Notes: generated by a model from the sequence alone, not told the origin. Positions 17,151 through 25,186 are shown, counted from the first letter of the stretch. The stretch: 49,014 nucleotides of DNA from an uncultured Burkholderiales bacterium (GCA_937927685.1 CALBSC010000043.1:1-49014); one strand, 5' to 3'. Translations and numbers: made by a program.

Positions 17151-17177
17151 TCAAGTTGGTTGGGTTGATTCCGATCA
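17151..17177 (+). promoter_or_regulatory. Sigma-28 promoter for fliS-motA-motB
   Basis: TCAAGTTG, 11 bases, TCCGATCA compares well with TAAAGTTT-N11-GCCGATAA in both halves and in spacing. Transcription would start near 17184, about 30 bases before the chosen fliS start. Confidence 0.7.
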
Positions 17178-17213
17178 TTCAGGGGTACAGTCTTGTATCC
17201 GGGGATGAAAAAC

Positions 17214-17636
17214 ATGCGACCCAATTTAAAAGCCATTGAGAGTTACGGTGACGTCAAGGTCACCACCGGCGTATCCAGTGCCAACAACATCGAACTGATT
17301 CAGATGCTGTTTGACGGCCTGCTGGAAAGCCTGTCGGCCGCACGCGGCCACATCCAGCATGGTGCGATTGCCGAAAAATCCAAAGCCCTGGGCCGTGCCA
17401 GCCGCATCGTGCTGGGCCTGCAGGGCGCGCTGGATTTCAGCCAGGGTGGCGATTTGGCCAGCAACCTGAATGAACTGTATAGTTATGTGACCAAGCGCAT
17501 CTTCCACATCAATGTACGAAATGATCTGGACGCCTTGGATGAAATTTATGGTTTGATGAGCGAAATCCGGGAAGCCTGGAACGAAGTGCCGGCCTTGGTG
17601 CCAGCTTCGACCAAATCCCCGCGCTCCTTGAATTGA
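17214..17636 (+). CDS. fliS: Flagellin export chaperone FliS
   Basis: The 140-residue product has the FliS pattern: NNIELIQMLFDGLLESLSAARGHI, then GRASRIVLGLQGALDFSQGGDLASNLNELYSYVTKRI, both helices of the flagellin-binding bundle. FliS binds the FliC C-terminus and delivers it to FlhA. The ATG at 17214 is chosen because GGGGA lies 8 bases upstream; a TTG at 17193 and an ATG at 17205 are in frame, but the TTG would leave almost no leader from the sigma-28 site. It is separated from fliD and fliC by about 23 kb and leads motA-motB instead, which is unusual since fliS normally follows fliD. Confidence 0.9.
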   Translation: MRPNLKAIESYGDVKVTTGVSSANNIELIQMLFDGLLESLSAARGHIQHGAIAEKSKALGRASRIVLGLQGALDFSQGGDLASNLNELYSYVTKRIFHINVRNDLDALDEIYGLMSEIREAWNEVPALVPASTKSPRSLN

Positions 17637-17727
17637 TTCGGCGGGTCTGGCACCAGCCTGACCCGTCCTGACCGTCCAGGCTGCGCTCCCTTGGGACCAC
17701 CTGCCAGGACAAGCGGAGTGTTGAGAC

Positions 17728-18588
17728 ATGAATGCGGTAGGTCTACTCGTACTATTTGGCTGTGTGTTCGGCGGCTACATCATCGCCGGCGGAAAAATGG
17801 CGCCCATCATCAAGGCGGCGCCAATTGAGACTTTCATTATTGCGGGCGCCGCTGTAGGCGCCATGCTGGTCGGCAACAGCATGATCGTGATCAAGAGCGC
17901 CATGGGCGGTCTGGGCAAGGTCTTCAAGGGTGCCCGTTACAAGAAGGAAGATTACCTGGCGGTGATGTTCCTGGTCTCCAAGATATTGAAAACACTCAAG
18001 GCCGAAGGGGCGGTGGCGCTGGAATCGCACATCGAAAACCCCGAGTCCAGTGCCATCTTTGCCGAATACCCCGCCATCCTGCATGACCACGGTCTGTTGC
18101 ACCTCATCTGCGACACCGTGCGTTTGATGGTGGTGTCTTCCAGCAACCTCAGCCCCTACGCAGTGGAAGACGTGATGAACGCGTCCATCAAACTGCACCA
18201 CCACAACGAACTCAAGGCCGCCGAAACCTGGGCCGGTATTGAAGGCGCCTTGCCTGCGCTGGGCATTGTGGCCTGCGTGTTGGGTGTGGTGAAAACCATG
18301 GGCGCGATTGACCAACCGCCTCCCGTGCTGGGTGCCCTGATCGGCTCCGCGCTGGTGGGTACCTTCCTGGGCGTGTTCATGGCCTACGGCATTGCCGGTC
18401 CCTTTGCCAACCGCATCAAGCAGGTGGTGGATGAAGAAGGCGAAATGTACAAAATGGTGATGCAACTCATCGTGGCCAACCTGCACGGCCACCCCATGCC
18501 GTTGGTGATCGAAGCGGCGCGCGTGTGCATCAGCCACCACAACCAGCCCTCTTTTGCCGAGGTGTTTGACGGCATGCGAGGCAAGTAA
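17728..18588 (+). CDS. motA: Flagellar motor stator protein MotA
   Basis: At 286 residues with four membrane segments this is MotA of the proton-driven type. The first helix begins MNAVGLLVLFGCVFGGYIIAGGKM, the large cytoplasmic loop follows, and the last two helices are around residues 172-220 (ALPALGIVACVLGVV, ALIGSALVGTFLGVFMAYG). MotA5MotB2 units convert ion flow into torque against FliG. The gene lies 91 bp after fliS with no separate promoter visible and 2 bp before motB. Confidence 0.97.
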   Translation: MNAVGLLVLFGCVFGGYIIAGGKMAPIIKAAPIETFIIAGAAVGAMLVGNSMIVIKSAMGGLGKVFKGARYKKEDYLAVMFLVSKILKTLKAEGAVALESHIENPESSAIFAEYPAILHDHGLLHLICDTVRLMVVSSSNLSPYAVEDVMNASIKLHHHNELKAAETWAGIEGALPALGIVACVLGVVKTMGAIDQPPPVLGALIGSALVGTFLGVFMAYGIAGPFANRIKQVVDEEGEMYKMVMQLIVANLHGHPMPLVIEAARVCISHHNQPSFAEVFDGMRGK

Positions 18589-18590
18589 TC

Positions 18591-19607
18591 ATGGCGGACG
18601 AGAAGGAAGCCGCTCCCGCAGAAGCCGGCGCAGAGAACGCCGACGCGGCCCCTGCAGCAGACGCACCGGCCGCCGAAGGCGCGCCCGAAGCGCCGGCGGC
18701 CAATGCGCCTGTCATCGTCATCAAGAAGGTGATCGATGAAGGGCACGGCGGTGCGCACGGCGGTGCCTGGAAAATTGCGCTGGCCGACATGATGACGGCC
18801 ATGATGGCCTTCTTTCTGCTCATGTGGTTGCTGGGCGCCTCCAACGAGGACCAGCGCAAGAGCATTGCCGACTACTTCCGTCCCAGTTCCCACAGCCTGA
18901 CCCCGTTTGGTCAGATGGCCGGCTCCAACGGTGTGTTGGGCGGTCGCTCCATCATCGACCCCGATGCCTTTCCTTATGCCGCGCGTCAGACGGGCTTGCT
19001 CGAGCGCCTGACCCCGCGCAGCGAGGGTGGACCGAACCCGGACACCGACCCGGGCCCCGAGAACGAGAATCCGGCCGATCCGGACAAGCTCACGCCCGAG
19101 CAGAAAAAACAGATCGCTGCCCAAGCGGATGCTGAAAATTTCCAGAAGCTTGAAAAAGAGATCAAGCAAAAGCTCTCCGAGAACAAACGCCTGGAGCAAC
19201 TCAAGGACCAGGTCGCGATCTCGCGTGACAAGGACGGCCTGCGGATTGAAATCATCGACAAAGCCGACTTCGCCATGTTCCCCAGCGGTTCCAACAACAT
19301 GCAGGGCAAGGCCGCCGCACTCATCAAGGAAGTGGCCAACTCACTGTCCACCATGCCCAACAAGGTTGCGATTCGCGGTCACACCGATTCCGTCCCCTTC
19401 CAGAGTGCCGAAGGTCGCAACAACTGGAGCCTGTCGGCCGAGCGTGCTGAAGCCACGCGCCAGTTGCTGGAGAAAAACGGAATTCCGCCGGAACGCTTCA
19501 CCCGCATCGAGGGGGTGGCTGACACCGACCCGTTCAACCCCAAGGACGCTCGCGATCCGCGCAACCGCCGCATGAGCATCACGGTGCTCAACCAGGACCC
19601 GAACTGA
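18591..19607 (+). CDS. motB: Flagellar motor stator protein MotB
   Basis: This 338-residue protein has an extended Ala/Pro/Glu-rich cytoplasmic start (residues 1-40). One membrane helix follows with the ion-carrying Asp66 in WKIALADMMTAMMAFFLLMWL, then a plug and linker region. The OmpA-like peptidoglycan-binding domain (about 225-335) shows IRGHTDSVPF, NNWSLSAERA and RIEGVADTDP. It anchors the stator to the wall. It ends 10 bp before the convergent regulator gene, with no terminator visible in that gap. Confidence 0.97.
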   Translation: MADEKEAAPAEAGAENADAAPAADAPAAEGAPEAPAANAPVIVIKKVIDEGHGGAHGGAWKIALADMMTAMMAFFLLMWLLGASNEDQRKSIADYFRPSSHSLTPFGQMAGSNGVLGGRSIIDPDAFPYAARQTGLLERLTPRSEGGPNPDTDPGPENENPADPDKLTPEQKKQIAAQADAENFQKLEKEIKQKLSENKRLEQLKDQVAISRDKDGLRIEIIDKADFAMFPSGSNNMQGKAAALIKEVANSLSTMPNKVAIRGHTDSVPFQSAEGRNNWSLSAERAEATRQLLEKNGIPPERFTRIEGVADTDPFNPKDARDPRNRRMSITVLNQDPN

Positions 19608-19617
19608 GCCGTTGACC

Positions 19618-20718
19618 TCAAGCCGAGCGCAGCTCGTACTTGTTGATTTTTTCAATCAGCGTGGTGCGCTGCAGGTTCAGCAGTTTGGCGGTGCGTGAGA
19701 CATTGCCCTGGGCGCGTTGCAGGGCCTGTTCAATCATGCTGCGTTCGATCTCGGCCAATTTGTCCTTGAGCGAAATGCCCTCGGGCGGCAGCACGTCCAG
19801 GCCCCCTTGCGCGAGCATGATGATGTCTTCCACATTGGTTTCTTCGCGCACGGATTCCTGCGCCATCTCGGCCAACACTTCTGCCGGTGGCGTCAAGGCC
19901 TGCGTCACCACGACCGGGTGGCTGTCGCGCATCTCGTTCTGGAGGGCGGCCAGGCCCTTGGGCAGGAAGCCGCGCGGGATGCCCATGAAATCCACCTGCT
20001 GGCCCGAGTACAAGGTGCTGAAGCGGTCCACCAGGTTGGAGAGCTCCCGCACGTTGCCTGGCCACTCGTAGCGCTGCAAGGTTTGCACAAACAGGGCATC
20101 GAAGCGGATGGGCGCTTTGCCCGGTGCCGTGAAGAGGCGTGCGAAGTGTTTCAGCAGGTCTTCGATGTCGTCGGGGCGCTCGCGCAAGGAGGGCGTCTCG
20201 ATGGGCAGCACATTCAGGCGGTAATACAAGTCTTCGCGGAATCGCCCGTCGGCAATTTCCTTTTCCAGGTCGCGGTGGGTGGCCGCGATGACCCGCACAT
20301 CCACCGGAATCTGGCGCGTGCTCCCCACCGGGTCGATGGTGCGTTCCTGCAGCACACGCAGCAACTTGACTTGCATGTCCATCGGCATGTCGCCGATTTC
20401 GTCCAGAAAGAGGGTGCCGCCGTGGGCCAGCTCGAAACGCCCGACCCGATCGGCCACCGCCCCGGTGAAGGCGCCTTTGCGATGCCCGAACAACTCGCTT
20501 TCCAGCAGTTCCCGCGGGATGGCCGCGCAGTTGATGGGCACAAACAGGTTGCCGGCCCGGTCCGACTGTTCATGCAGCGCTCGCGCCAGCAATTCCTTGC
20601 CCGTGCCGCTTTCCCCGGTGATCAACACCGTGGAAGGAGAGCGGGCAATGGTGGCGAGCATGCTGCGCAAAGACTGCGCGCAAGCGCTCCCACCGATGAA
20701 ATGTGAATGCGTTGTCAT
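19618..20718 (-). CDS. Sigma-54-dependent activator (FleQ/FlrC-like AAA+ and Fis domains, no N-terminal sensor)
   Basis: The 366-residue product is almost entirely an enhancer-binding AAA+ domain followed by a Fis-type helix-turn-helix. From the ATG at 20718, Walker A is GESGTGKE at 35-42, the sigma-54 contact loop GAFTGA at 82-87, Walker B GTLFLDEIGD at 101-110 and the DNA-binding helix is near the end (QGNVSRTAKLLNLQRTTLIEKI). Only about ten residues precede the AAA+ domain, so the receiver or FleQ domain of FlrC/FleQ relatives is absent. A TTG at 20793 would add 25 residues without a domain. The sigma-54 sites upstream of flhA, flgB and flgA make it the probable flagellar activator. Confidence 0.88.
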   Translation of the reverse strand: MTTHSHFIGGSACAQSLRSMLATIARSPSTVLITGESGTGKELLARALHEQSDRAGNLFVPINCAAIPRELLESELFGHRKGAFTGAVADRVGRFELAHGGTLFLDEIGDMPMDMQVKLLRVLQERTIDPVGSTRQIPVDVRVIAATHRDLEKEIADGRFREDLYYRLNVLPIETPSLRERPDDIEDLLKHFARLFTAPGKAPIRFDALFVQTLQRYEWPGNVRELSNLVDRFSTLYSGQQVDFMGIPRGFLPKGLAALQNEMRDSHPVVVTQALTPPAEVLAEMAQESVREETNVEDIIMLAQGGLDVLPPEGISLKDKLAEIERSMIEQALQRAQGNVSRTAKLLNLQRTTLIEKINKYELRSA

Positions 20719-20818
20719 GTATCGGAAGCCGAAACTGAATTGTGAAGCGTGCATTTTTGAGCGCAAGACAACAAAAGTATCGATTCCGGACAAGAGCCGT
20801 CTGACTCGGTGCTTTTTT

Positions 20819-20845
20819 TAAAGAAAACCCCACTGAGGCCGAAAC
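20819..20845 (+). promoter_or_regulatory. Sigma-28 promoter for flgP-flgT
   Basis: TAAA, 15 bases, GCCGAAAC matches the FliA consensus fully at -35 and at six of eight -10 positions. A start near 20852 gives a leader of about 68 bases before flgP. Confidence 0.65.
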
Positions 20846-20919
20846 TGAGGCTGTAGCCCCTGTTGCGTTGCTTCAAGCAAACACACCAGGGTGATTCATC
20901 GAATGTGGAGAAAAGTACT

Positions 20920-21414
20920 ATGAAACGGCTGGCAACAACCTTCCTGCTGACGGGTCTGACGGTGTTGACGGGGTGCCAAACCCTGATGAGCGCCGAGGCG
21001 ACCAAGGTGGCTGAAGTGGGTCCGCCCCCTGTGGCCCCGACCATGATTGCCCCCATGGTCGAAAAGCGCGAAACCTTCATGGCCACCGGCTATGCGGTGA
21101 TCAGCGTGCAAAGCCACAAGAACCCGGCCCAGCAGCGTTTGCTGGCCATTCGCGCCTCCAAGCTCGATGCCTATCGCTCCCTGACCGAACAGGTCTACGG
21201 CCAGCAACTCGATGCCAACACCACGGTGGCTGAGATGACGGTGCTGAACGATACCTTCCGCACCCGCGTGGAAGGTGTGATTTACGGCGCCAACCTGGTG
21301 AGCATCACCCCGGTGGGTGAAGACACCTACGAAACCACGCTGTCGCTGGACCGTGCCGTGGTGCAGGATTTGCGTAGCCTGTACCTGAGCCAATTGGCCA
21401 ACCGTCGTCGTTGA
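20920..21414 (+). CDS. flgP: Outer-membrane lipoprotein FlgP (LPP20 family)
   Basis: This 164-residue lipoprotein has a signal with lipobox LTGC (Cys19). Its mature part contains the LPP20/FlgP pattern ATGYAVISVQSHKNP followed by LLAIRASKLDAYRSLTEQVYG. In Vibrio and Campylobacter, FlgP forms outer rings around the P/L rings that support the motor. The ATG at 20920 is preceded by GGAG and gives a clean signal peptide; an upstream in-frame start at 20863 does not. flgT overlaps or follows immediately. Assignment rests on the motif and on the flgT neighbour. Confidence 0.85.
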   Translation: MKRLATTFLLTGLTVLTGCQTLMSAEATKVAEVGPPPVAPTMIAPMVEKRETFMATGYAVISVQSHKNPAQQRLLAIRASKLDAYRSLTEQVYGQQLDANTTVAEMTVLNDTFRTRVEGVIYGANLVSITPVGEDTYETTLSLDRAVVQDLRSLYLSQLANRRR

Positions 21415-21428
21415 TCCAGAGGTTGATG

Positions 21429-22502
21429 ATGCAATCGTTCTTTCACGGCTGGCGAGGCGCGCTGGCAGGTTTGTGCCTCATGGCCGGCCCTGCTGTGCAT
21501 GCGCAACCGCTCACGCCCGATGAGCAGTTGCAGGCCATCCGCCAGTCCCTGGTGCAGCTGGCCCTGGAAGGCCCGACTGAAGTACGCAACACGGCCTGGC
21601 TCGACGACCAGGGCCGTCTCCAAGACAGCAGTACCTTTCGCACCGGCATGACGGTGCGGGGTGTTCGCGTCATCGCCTACGGACGGGACGCCGATCAACA
21701 GGCCACCGCGCAAGTCAGTGTGAGCGGGCAAACGGCCCCCGCTGCCAACGCCAGTTGTGCCAAGGGTGTGATGCCCGGGCAGCCATGGCATCAGATGCAA
21801 CTGGAACTGGCGGTGTCGCCCCAGCTGCCGCTGGTCAACCGGCAACAAGCCCATCAGGTGGCGCGCTATGTCCGCACGGTCATGCTCGAGCAAGGCCGGC
21901 GCTCGGCCGTGTGGCGCATGCAGGAAGCGGCGCTGCCCGCCAGCCCCTACGAGCGGGCCCTGAGTCTGCAAGGCGAGCAGCATGTGCCGTGGCGCGTCCA
22001 GTTGTTGATTGCTCCTGCCTCCGAGTCGCGTGAGATGCCACCCATGGTGTCCTTGCGCTGGCGTGCCGTGCACCGGCACGACCCGACACTCGCGTTTGAC
22101 CATGATGCCGTGGTGACGCTGGAAGAGCGGGGGGTGTCCATGCACCCCGACCGTTTGTCGGCCCAGGTGATGGCCGAACTTCACACCACGGTCGAGGCTT
22201 TCCTGGCCCAGGTGACGCAACGCTTGTCGTGTGTGCCCCCGCAGTTCCAGGTGCTCAACCGCGAGGGCACGTCCCGCTACCGCATTGCTGCCGGCCACAC
22301 CAGTGGCCTGAAAGTGGGGGATCGACTGGTGATGGTCGATCCGCAAAAAATCCCGGGTCGCACGCTGGAGCCCAAGTCGCTGGAGCGCGTGGCGCTGGCG
22401 CAGGTCGACAGCCTGGGGCCTTACTATGCTGAACTCAAGCAGGTGGCGGGTCCGTCACTGCCTGCGGGCACGCCCTGGGTGGCGGTGCCTGTGATTCCCT
22501 GA
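21429..22502 (+). CDS. flgT: Flagellar H-ring protein FlgT
   Basis: The 357-residue product has a cleavable signal ending AVHA-Q near residue 26. A mixed N- and middle region with VRGVRVIAYGRDADQQATAQV and an AL..Q....VARYVRTVMLEQGRRSAVWRMQEAAL stretch follows. A C-terminal SH3-like part reads FQVLNREGTSRYRIAAGHTSGLKVGDRLVMVD. This order matches FlgT, the Vibrio H-ring component that surrounds the basal body and supports stator and FlgP/FlgO rings. AGAGG lies six bases before the ATG at 21429; a TTG at 21411 and an ATG at 21426 are alternatives. Match to the family is by pattern and gene order, so moderately sure. Confidence 0.75.
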   Translation: MQSFFHGWRGALAGLCLMAGPAVHAQPLTPDEQLQAIRQSLVQLALEGPTEVRNTAWLDDQGRLQDSSTFRTGMTVRGVRVIAYGRDADQQATAQVSVSGQTAPAANASCAKGVMPGQPWHQMQLELAVSPQLPLVNRQQAHQVARYVRTVMLEQGRRSAVWRMQEAALPASPYERALSLQGEQHVPWRVQLLIAPASESREMPPMVSLRWRAVHRHDPTLAFDHDAVVTLEERGVSMHPDRLSAQVMAELHTTVEAFLAQVTQRLSCVPPQFQVLNREGTSRYRIAAGHTSGLKVGDRLVMVDPQKIPGRTLEPKSLERVALAQVDSLGPYYAELKQVAGPSLPAGTPWVAVPVIP

Positions 22503-22519
22503 TGTGTTGGAGAGATACC

Positions 22520-22906
22520 ATGTTTGACCGTGTTGTTCGTTCATTCGCTGTTCCGGCTTGTGTGTGCCTGGGGCTTCTGGGAGGCGTGACGGCCTCGGTC
22601 GCACAGTCCGCCGCCGAAGCGCCGTCCAAAGCGGGCTATGTGGTCAAGCCGGGAGACACCCTGGACAAGGTGGTGCGCGTCGCATTTCCCAACAGCCCGC
22701 TGCGGCCCGACCTGTTGCGCGATGAAATCACACGCCTCAACCCGGCGGCCTTCACCAAGGGATCCCCCAAGGTGCTGATGGCGGGCGCCAACCTGCAGTT
22801 GCCCGAACACGACGCCTTGCTGGGCAAGCACTTGGGCAAGTCGGCCTCAGGGGGTGGCGCGGACACCGGGGCCGACACACGTCGCCACTGGGTGCGTTAT
22901 CCCTGA
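22520..22906 (+). CDS. Secreted FimV-like LysM protein of the flgP-flgT operon
   Basis: This 128-residue protein has a signal peptide (VRSFAVPACVCLGLLGGVTASVA-Q) and a single LysM-like domain: YVVKPGDTLDKVVRVAFPNSP, then RLNPAAFTKGSPKVLMAGANLQLP, similar to the N-terminal periplasmic domain of FimV. It probably binds peptidoglycan. GGAGAG precedes the ATG at 22520 by about five bases; an ATG at 22502 overlaps the flgT stop but lacks such a site. Being third behind flgP-flgT, it takes the place that a flgO-type gene holds in Vibrio, without resembling FlgO. A role in fixing the outer rings to the wall is a guess. Confidence 0.7.
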   Translation: MFDRVVRSFAVPACVCLGLLGGVTASVAQSAAEAPSKAGYVVKPGDTLDKVVRVAFPNSPLRPDLLRDEITRLNPAAFTKGSPKVLMAGANLQLPEHDALLGKHLGKSASGGGADTGADTRRHWVRYP

Positions 22907-22940
22907 TGTGCTGAACTGAACGTCCTGGCAGGATCCTGAC

Positions 22941-24074
22941 ATGCTGGGACCCGAAAACGTTCTCGGGGTGGCCCGTGTGCCCCCTGTCCAGTGGGATGCC
23001 CGCCCACTGTGGGTCGAGGCGCGCGTGGCCCAGCAACTCGGCTTGCAAGATGGTCAGGTCATTCCCGCGGTGGTCGGTGTTCAGGATGGCCGCGTCCGCT
23101 TGTGGCTGCGTGACTTTTCGTTCGGGATTCCCAACGGCTGGAACCTGAAGGAGGGCGACAAACCTTTCTTGCGCGCCAGCCAGATGCCGGGCGGCTGGGG
23201 CTTGCTCATCCAGTCCACGCCTGCCGACGGGGTGCTGCGCAGCCCCTCTCTGCTGTCCGCTGATGCGTTGGCTCGCACGCGCCCTGGCGTGCTCGAGGCG
23301 GCCGCACTGGCCCCCACGCCCTTGCAAACCCTGCTGGCCCAGCCCGAAGGTTTCGCCAAGGCCCTGACCTGGCTGCAACCCGGCTTGTTGTCGGTGCTGA
23401 GTTCGTCACCCGAAATCGCCAACCTGCTGCTGCGTTGGGACGCCCTGAGCCTGAGCATGGCGAGCCTGCGCACCGATGCGCTCAAGCGGGCCATCCTGAC
23501 GCAAGGGCGCTCGGTGGAGAACCGGCTCAGCAAGGGAGAGTCGGTGGATCCCGATGTCAAATCCTTGTTGCGCCAACTGCTCGACTTGCTGAGCAACAAG
23601 TCGGACGACACGGTGTCGGACAAGGTCCTCAAAGAATTGCGCCAGACCGTGGAAGAGATGGACCGCAGTCAGGCCCAGGCCGCGCAAGCCCAGTTGCGGG
23701 GCGAGTTGTCCCTGCACCTGGTGTTGCCGTTCCGGGATGCAGATCCCGTCACCCTCCATATCCATCAGGACCGTCCGTCCGCGCAGGACGAGGCGCCTCC
23801 CTTCAGCGTGGACATCCACTCGCGCACCCGTATGCTGGGGGAATTGTGGTTGCACACCCAGGTGTCGCAGCGCAAGATGATCGATCTCACCATGTGGGCG
23901 CAGCGCGAAGACATTGCCGAGCAGGCGCGTCAGCGCAGCAACCAGCTCCATGATGAACTGGCCAGTGTGGGCCTGAATTTGCGCACTTTCCAGATCCACC
24001 ATGCCAGTCGGCCTGGCCACCAGTTGACCCACGCCGGCGCAGACCGGGGTTACGTGGTGGACGCGCGGGCGTGA
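22941..24074 (+). CDS. FliK-like protein with C-terminal Flg_hook-type domain
   Basis: This 377-residue protein ends in a hook-length-control-like domain (about 250-360: LSLHLVLPFRDADPVTLHIHQD, then RTRMLGELWLHTQVSQRKMIDLTMWAQREDI). The N-terminal part has AQQLGLQDGQVIPAVVGVQDGRVRLWLRDFSF, a small beta domain, and a helical middle. It differs from the FliK encoded at 9309. AGGAT stands seven bases before the ATG. The next gene, 7 bp downstream, is a stand-alone FlhB C-terminal domain, and such FliK-like/FhlB pairs recur in other bacteria (ylqG/ylqH-type). Together they may form an auxiliary export-switch module; the function is unproven. Confidence 0.65.
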   Translation: MLGPENVLGVARVPPVQWDARPLWVEARVAQQLGLQDGQVIPAVVGVQDGRVRLWLRDFSFGIPNGWNLKEGDKPFLRASQMPGGWGLLIQSTPADGVLRSPSLLSADALARTRPGVLEAAALAPTPLQTLLAQPEGFAKALTWLQPGLLSVLSSSPEIANLLLRWDALSLSMASLRTDALKRAILTQGRSVENRLSKGESVDPDVKSLLRQLLDLLSNKSDDTVSDKVLKELRQTVEEMDRSQAQAAQAQLRGELSLHLVLPFRDADPVTLHIHQDRPSAQDEAPPFSVDIHSRTRMLGELWLHTQVSQRKMIDLTMWAQREDIAEQARQRSNQLHDELASVGLNLRTFQIHHASRPGHQLTHAGADRGYVVDARA

Positions 24075-24081
24075 GGCGGGC

Positions 24082-24375
24082 ATGAAACGACCCCGTCAAA
24101 TGCTCGAAGCGGTCGCCCTGGAGTATGGGCGCTTCAAAACGCCGCGGGTCACGGCGCGCGGGCACAACGATGTGGCGCTGCAATTGATCGAGGCGGCGCG
24201 CCGTCAGGGTATTTATGTGGCGGAGGATCCGCAGTTGCTGGCGTTGCTCAGCCGGCTCGAGGTGGGGGAGGAGATACCGCAGGAGCTCTACACGGCCGTA
24301 GCCGTGATTCTCTCTTGGGTGTACTGGCTCAAGGGGATGCAGCCAGGCGACGAAAAACGTCAGACTTCGCTGTAA
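24082..24375 (+). CDS. FhlB/FlhX, stand-alone FlhB C-terminal domain protein
   Basis: The 97-residue protein matches the post-cleavage cytoplasmic domain of FlhB/YscU: ALEYGRFKTPRVTARGHNDVALQLIEAARRQGIYVAEDPQLLALL, then GEEIPQELYTAVAVILSWVYWL. Membrane helices and the autocleavage NPTH segment are absent; the protein begins where FlhB-CC would. Such paralogues can substitute for FlhB-CC in export. It pairs with the FliK-like gene upstream. Its 3' end overlaps the convergent flgN gene by 16 bp. Confidence 0.85.
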   Translation: MKRPRQMLEAVALEYGRFKTPRVTARGHNDVALQLIEAARRQGIYVAEDPQLLALLSRLEVGEEIPQELYTAVAVILSWVYWLKGMQPGDEKRQTSL

Positions 24376-24785
24376 CCGCGGCTGCTGCGGCGGCCGCGCC
24401 GCACCTTGCCCAGACGGTCATAGACTTCGAGCGAGCTGGTCGGATCGTTCATTTGCAAGCTGTCGAGGGCGCCGCGAATGGCGTCCAGTTTGCGCATCAA
24501 CAGGATTTCATTGCGCTGGTGGAGCTGGCGGCAGCTTTGCATCTGCGCCCGAAAGCCATCCCAGCTGGGGTCCAGCAAATCCGCATCGGATTTGTCCTGG
24601 ATGCCGGTGATGCTGCCGAGTCGTTGCAGCATCTCGGTCTTGGATTGCACCAGGGCTTCGAAGCGATCCAGCTCCTGGGCCTTGAGGGCGTCGAACTCCT
24701 GCTCGAGCACTTGCTCGAGCTCACCCACACACGCCAAGGCCTGCGGCAGGGCTTGGGGGTCGGACATGGCGTTCAACGCAGTCAT
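24360..24785 (-). CDS. flgN: Flagellar hook-filament junction chaperone FlgN
   Basis: This 141-residue, mostly helical protein has heptad-like Leu/Gln spacing (ALACVGELEQVLEQEFDALKAQELDRFEALVQSKTEMLQRL) typical of FlgN, the chaperone for FlgK and FlgL, which are encoded here at 35870 and 39243. The C-terminal tail RLGKVRRGRRSSRGYSEV is basic. It follows flgM by 4 bp. Identification combines helix pattern, length and the flgA-flgM-flgN order. Confidence 0.85.
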   Translation of the reverse strand: MTALNAMSDPQALPQALACVGELEQVLEQEFDALKAQELDRFEALVQSKTEMLQRLGSITGIQDKSDADLLDPSWDGFRAQMQSCRQLHQRNEILLMRKLDAIRGALDSLQMNDPTSSLEVYDRLGKVRRGRRSSRGYSEV

Positions 24786-24789
24786 GGGT

Positions 24790-25107
24790 TTAACCCGTGA
24801 TCATCTGCTCGAGCGCGACGAAGCTCTCGGCGATGCGGCGCGGGTTCAGCGGATAGGAGCCGTTCTTGAGGGACGCCTTGATCGCTTCCACCTTGCTGCG
24901 GTCGAATTCGGGCTGGCTGTTGACGCGCTGGTTCACATTGCTCAATGCCAGGGTGTCGGAATCGACGGCCTTGCGCTCGGCAGCCTTGCTGTCAGCAGCG
25001 GGTGCATTGCTGGCCGCCGCCTTTTTGTCGGCCTTGTCGTTGGCCGTGCGGGCCGGGCCCACGTTGGAAGTCAACCGGGACACCTGATTGGAAATCGGAT
25101 CGGTCAT
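24790..25107 (-). CDS. flgM: Anti-sigma-28 factor FlgM
   Basis: The 105-residue product starts MTDPISNQVSRLTSN and has an Ala/Lys-rich, probably disordered middle. It ends with the FliA-binding segment FDRSKVEAIKASLKNGSYPLNPRRIAESFVALE. FlgM holds FliA until the hook is complete, then is exported. The start at 25107 is chosen because longer in-frame starts would run through the sigma-28 promoter at 25160-25186. The gene lies in flgA-flgM-flgN order with its own promoter. Confidence 0.95.
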   Translation of the reverse strand: MTDPISNQVSRLTSNVGPARTANDKADKKAAASNAPAADSKAAERKAVDSDTLALSNVNQRVNSQPEFDRSKVEAIKASLKNGSYPLNPRRIAESFVALEQMITG

Positions 25108-25159
25108 GTTATGTACTCTTTCTGTTGAAGGTCGGATAAATCCTTCCTTGGCCTCTGCA

Positions 25160-25186
25160 ACATCGGCACGATGGCCGATAACTTTA
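25160..25186 (-). promoter_or_regulatory. Sigma-28 promoter for flgM-flgN
   Basis: On the minus strand TAAA, 15 bases, GCCGATGT; the extended -35 is TAAAGTTA. The -10 is one arm of a dyad ATCGGC-N6-GCCGAT that lies within the promoter. The leader to flgM is about 45 bases. It gives FliA-dependent feedback on its own inhibitor. Confidence 0.8.

Noticed and set aside
17637..17727. TGGCAC resembling a sigma-54 -24 element before motA
   Set aside because: The -12 position has no GC at the required spacing, so it is a chance half-site.
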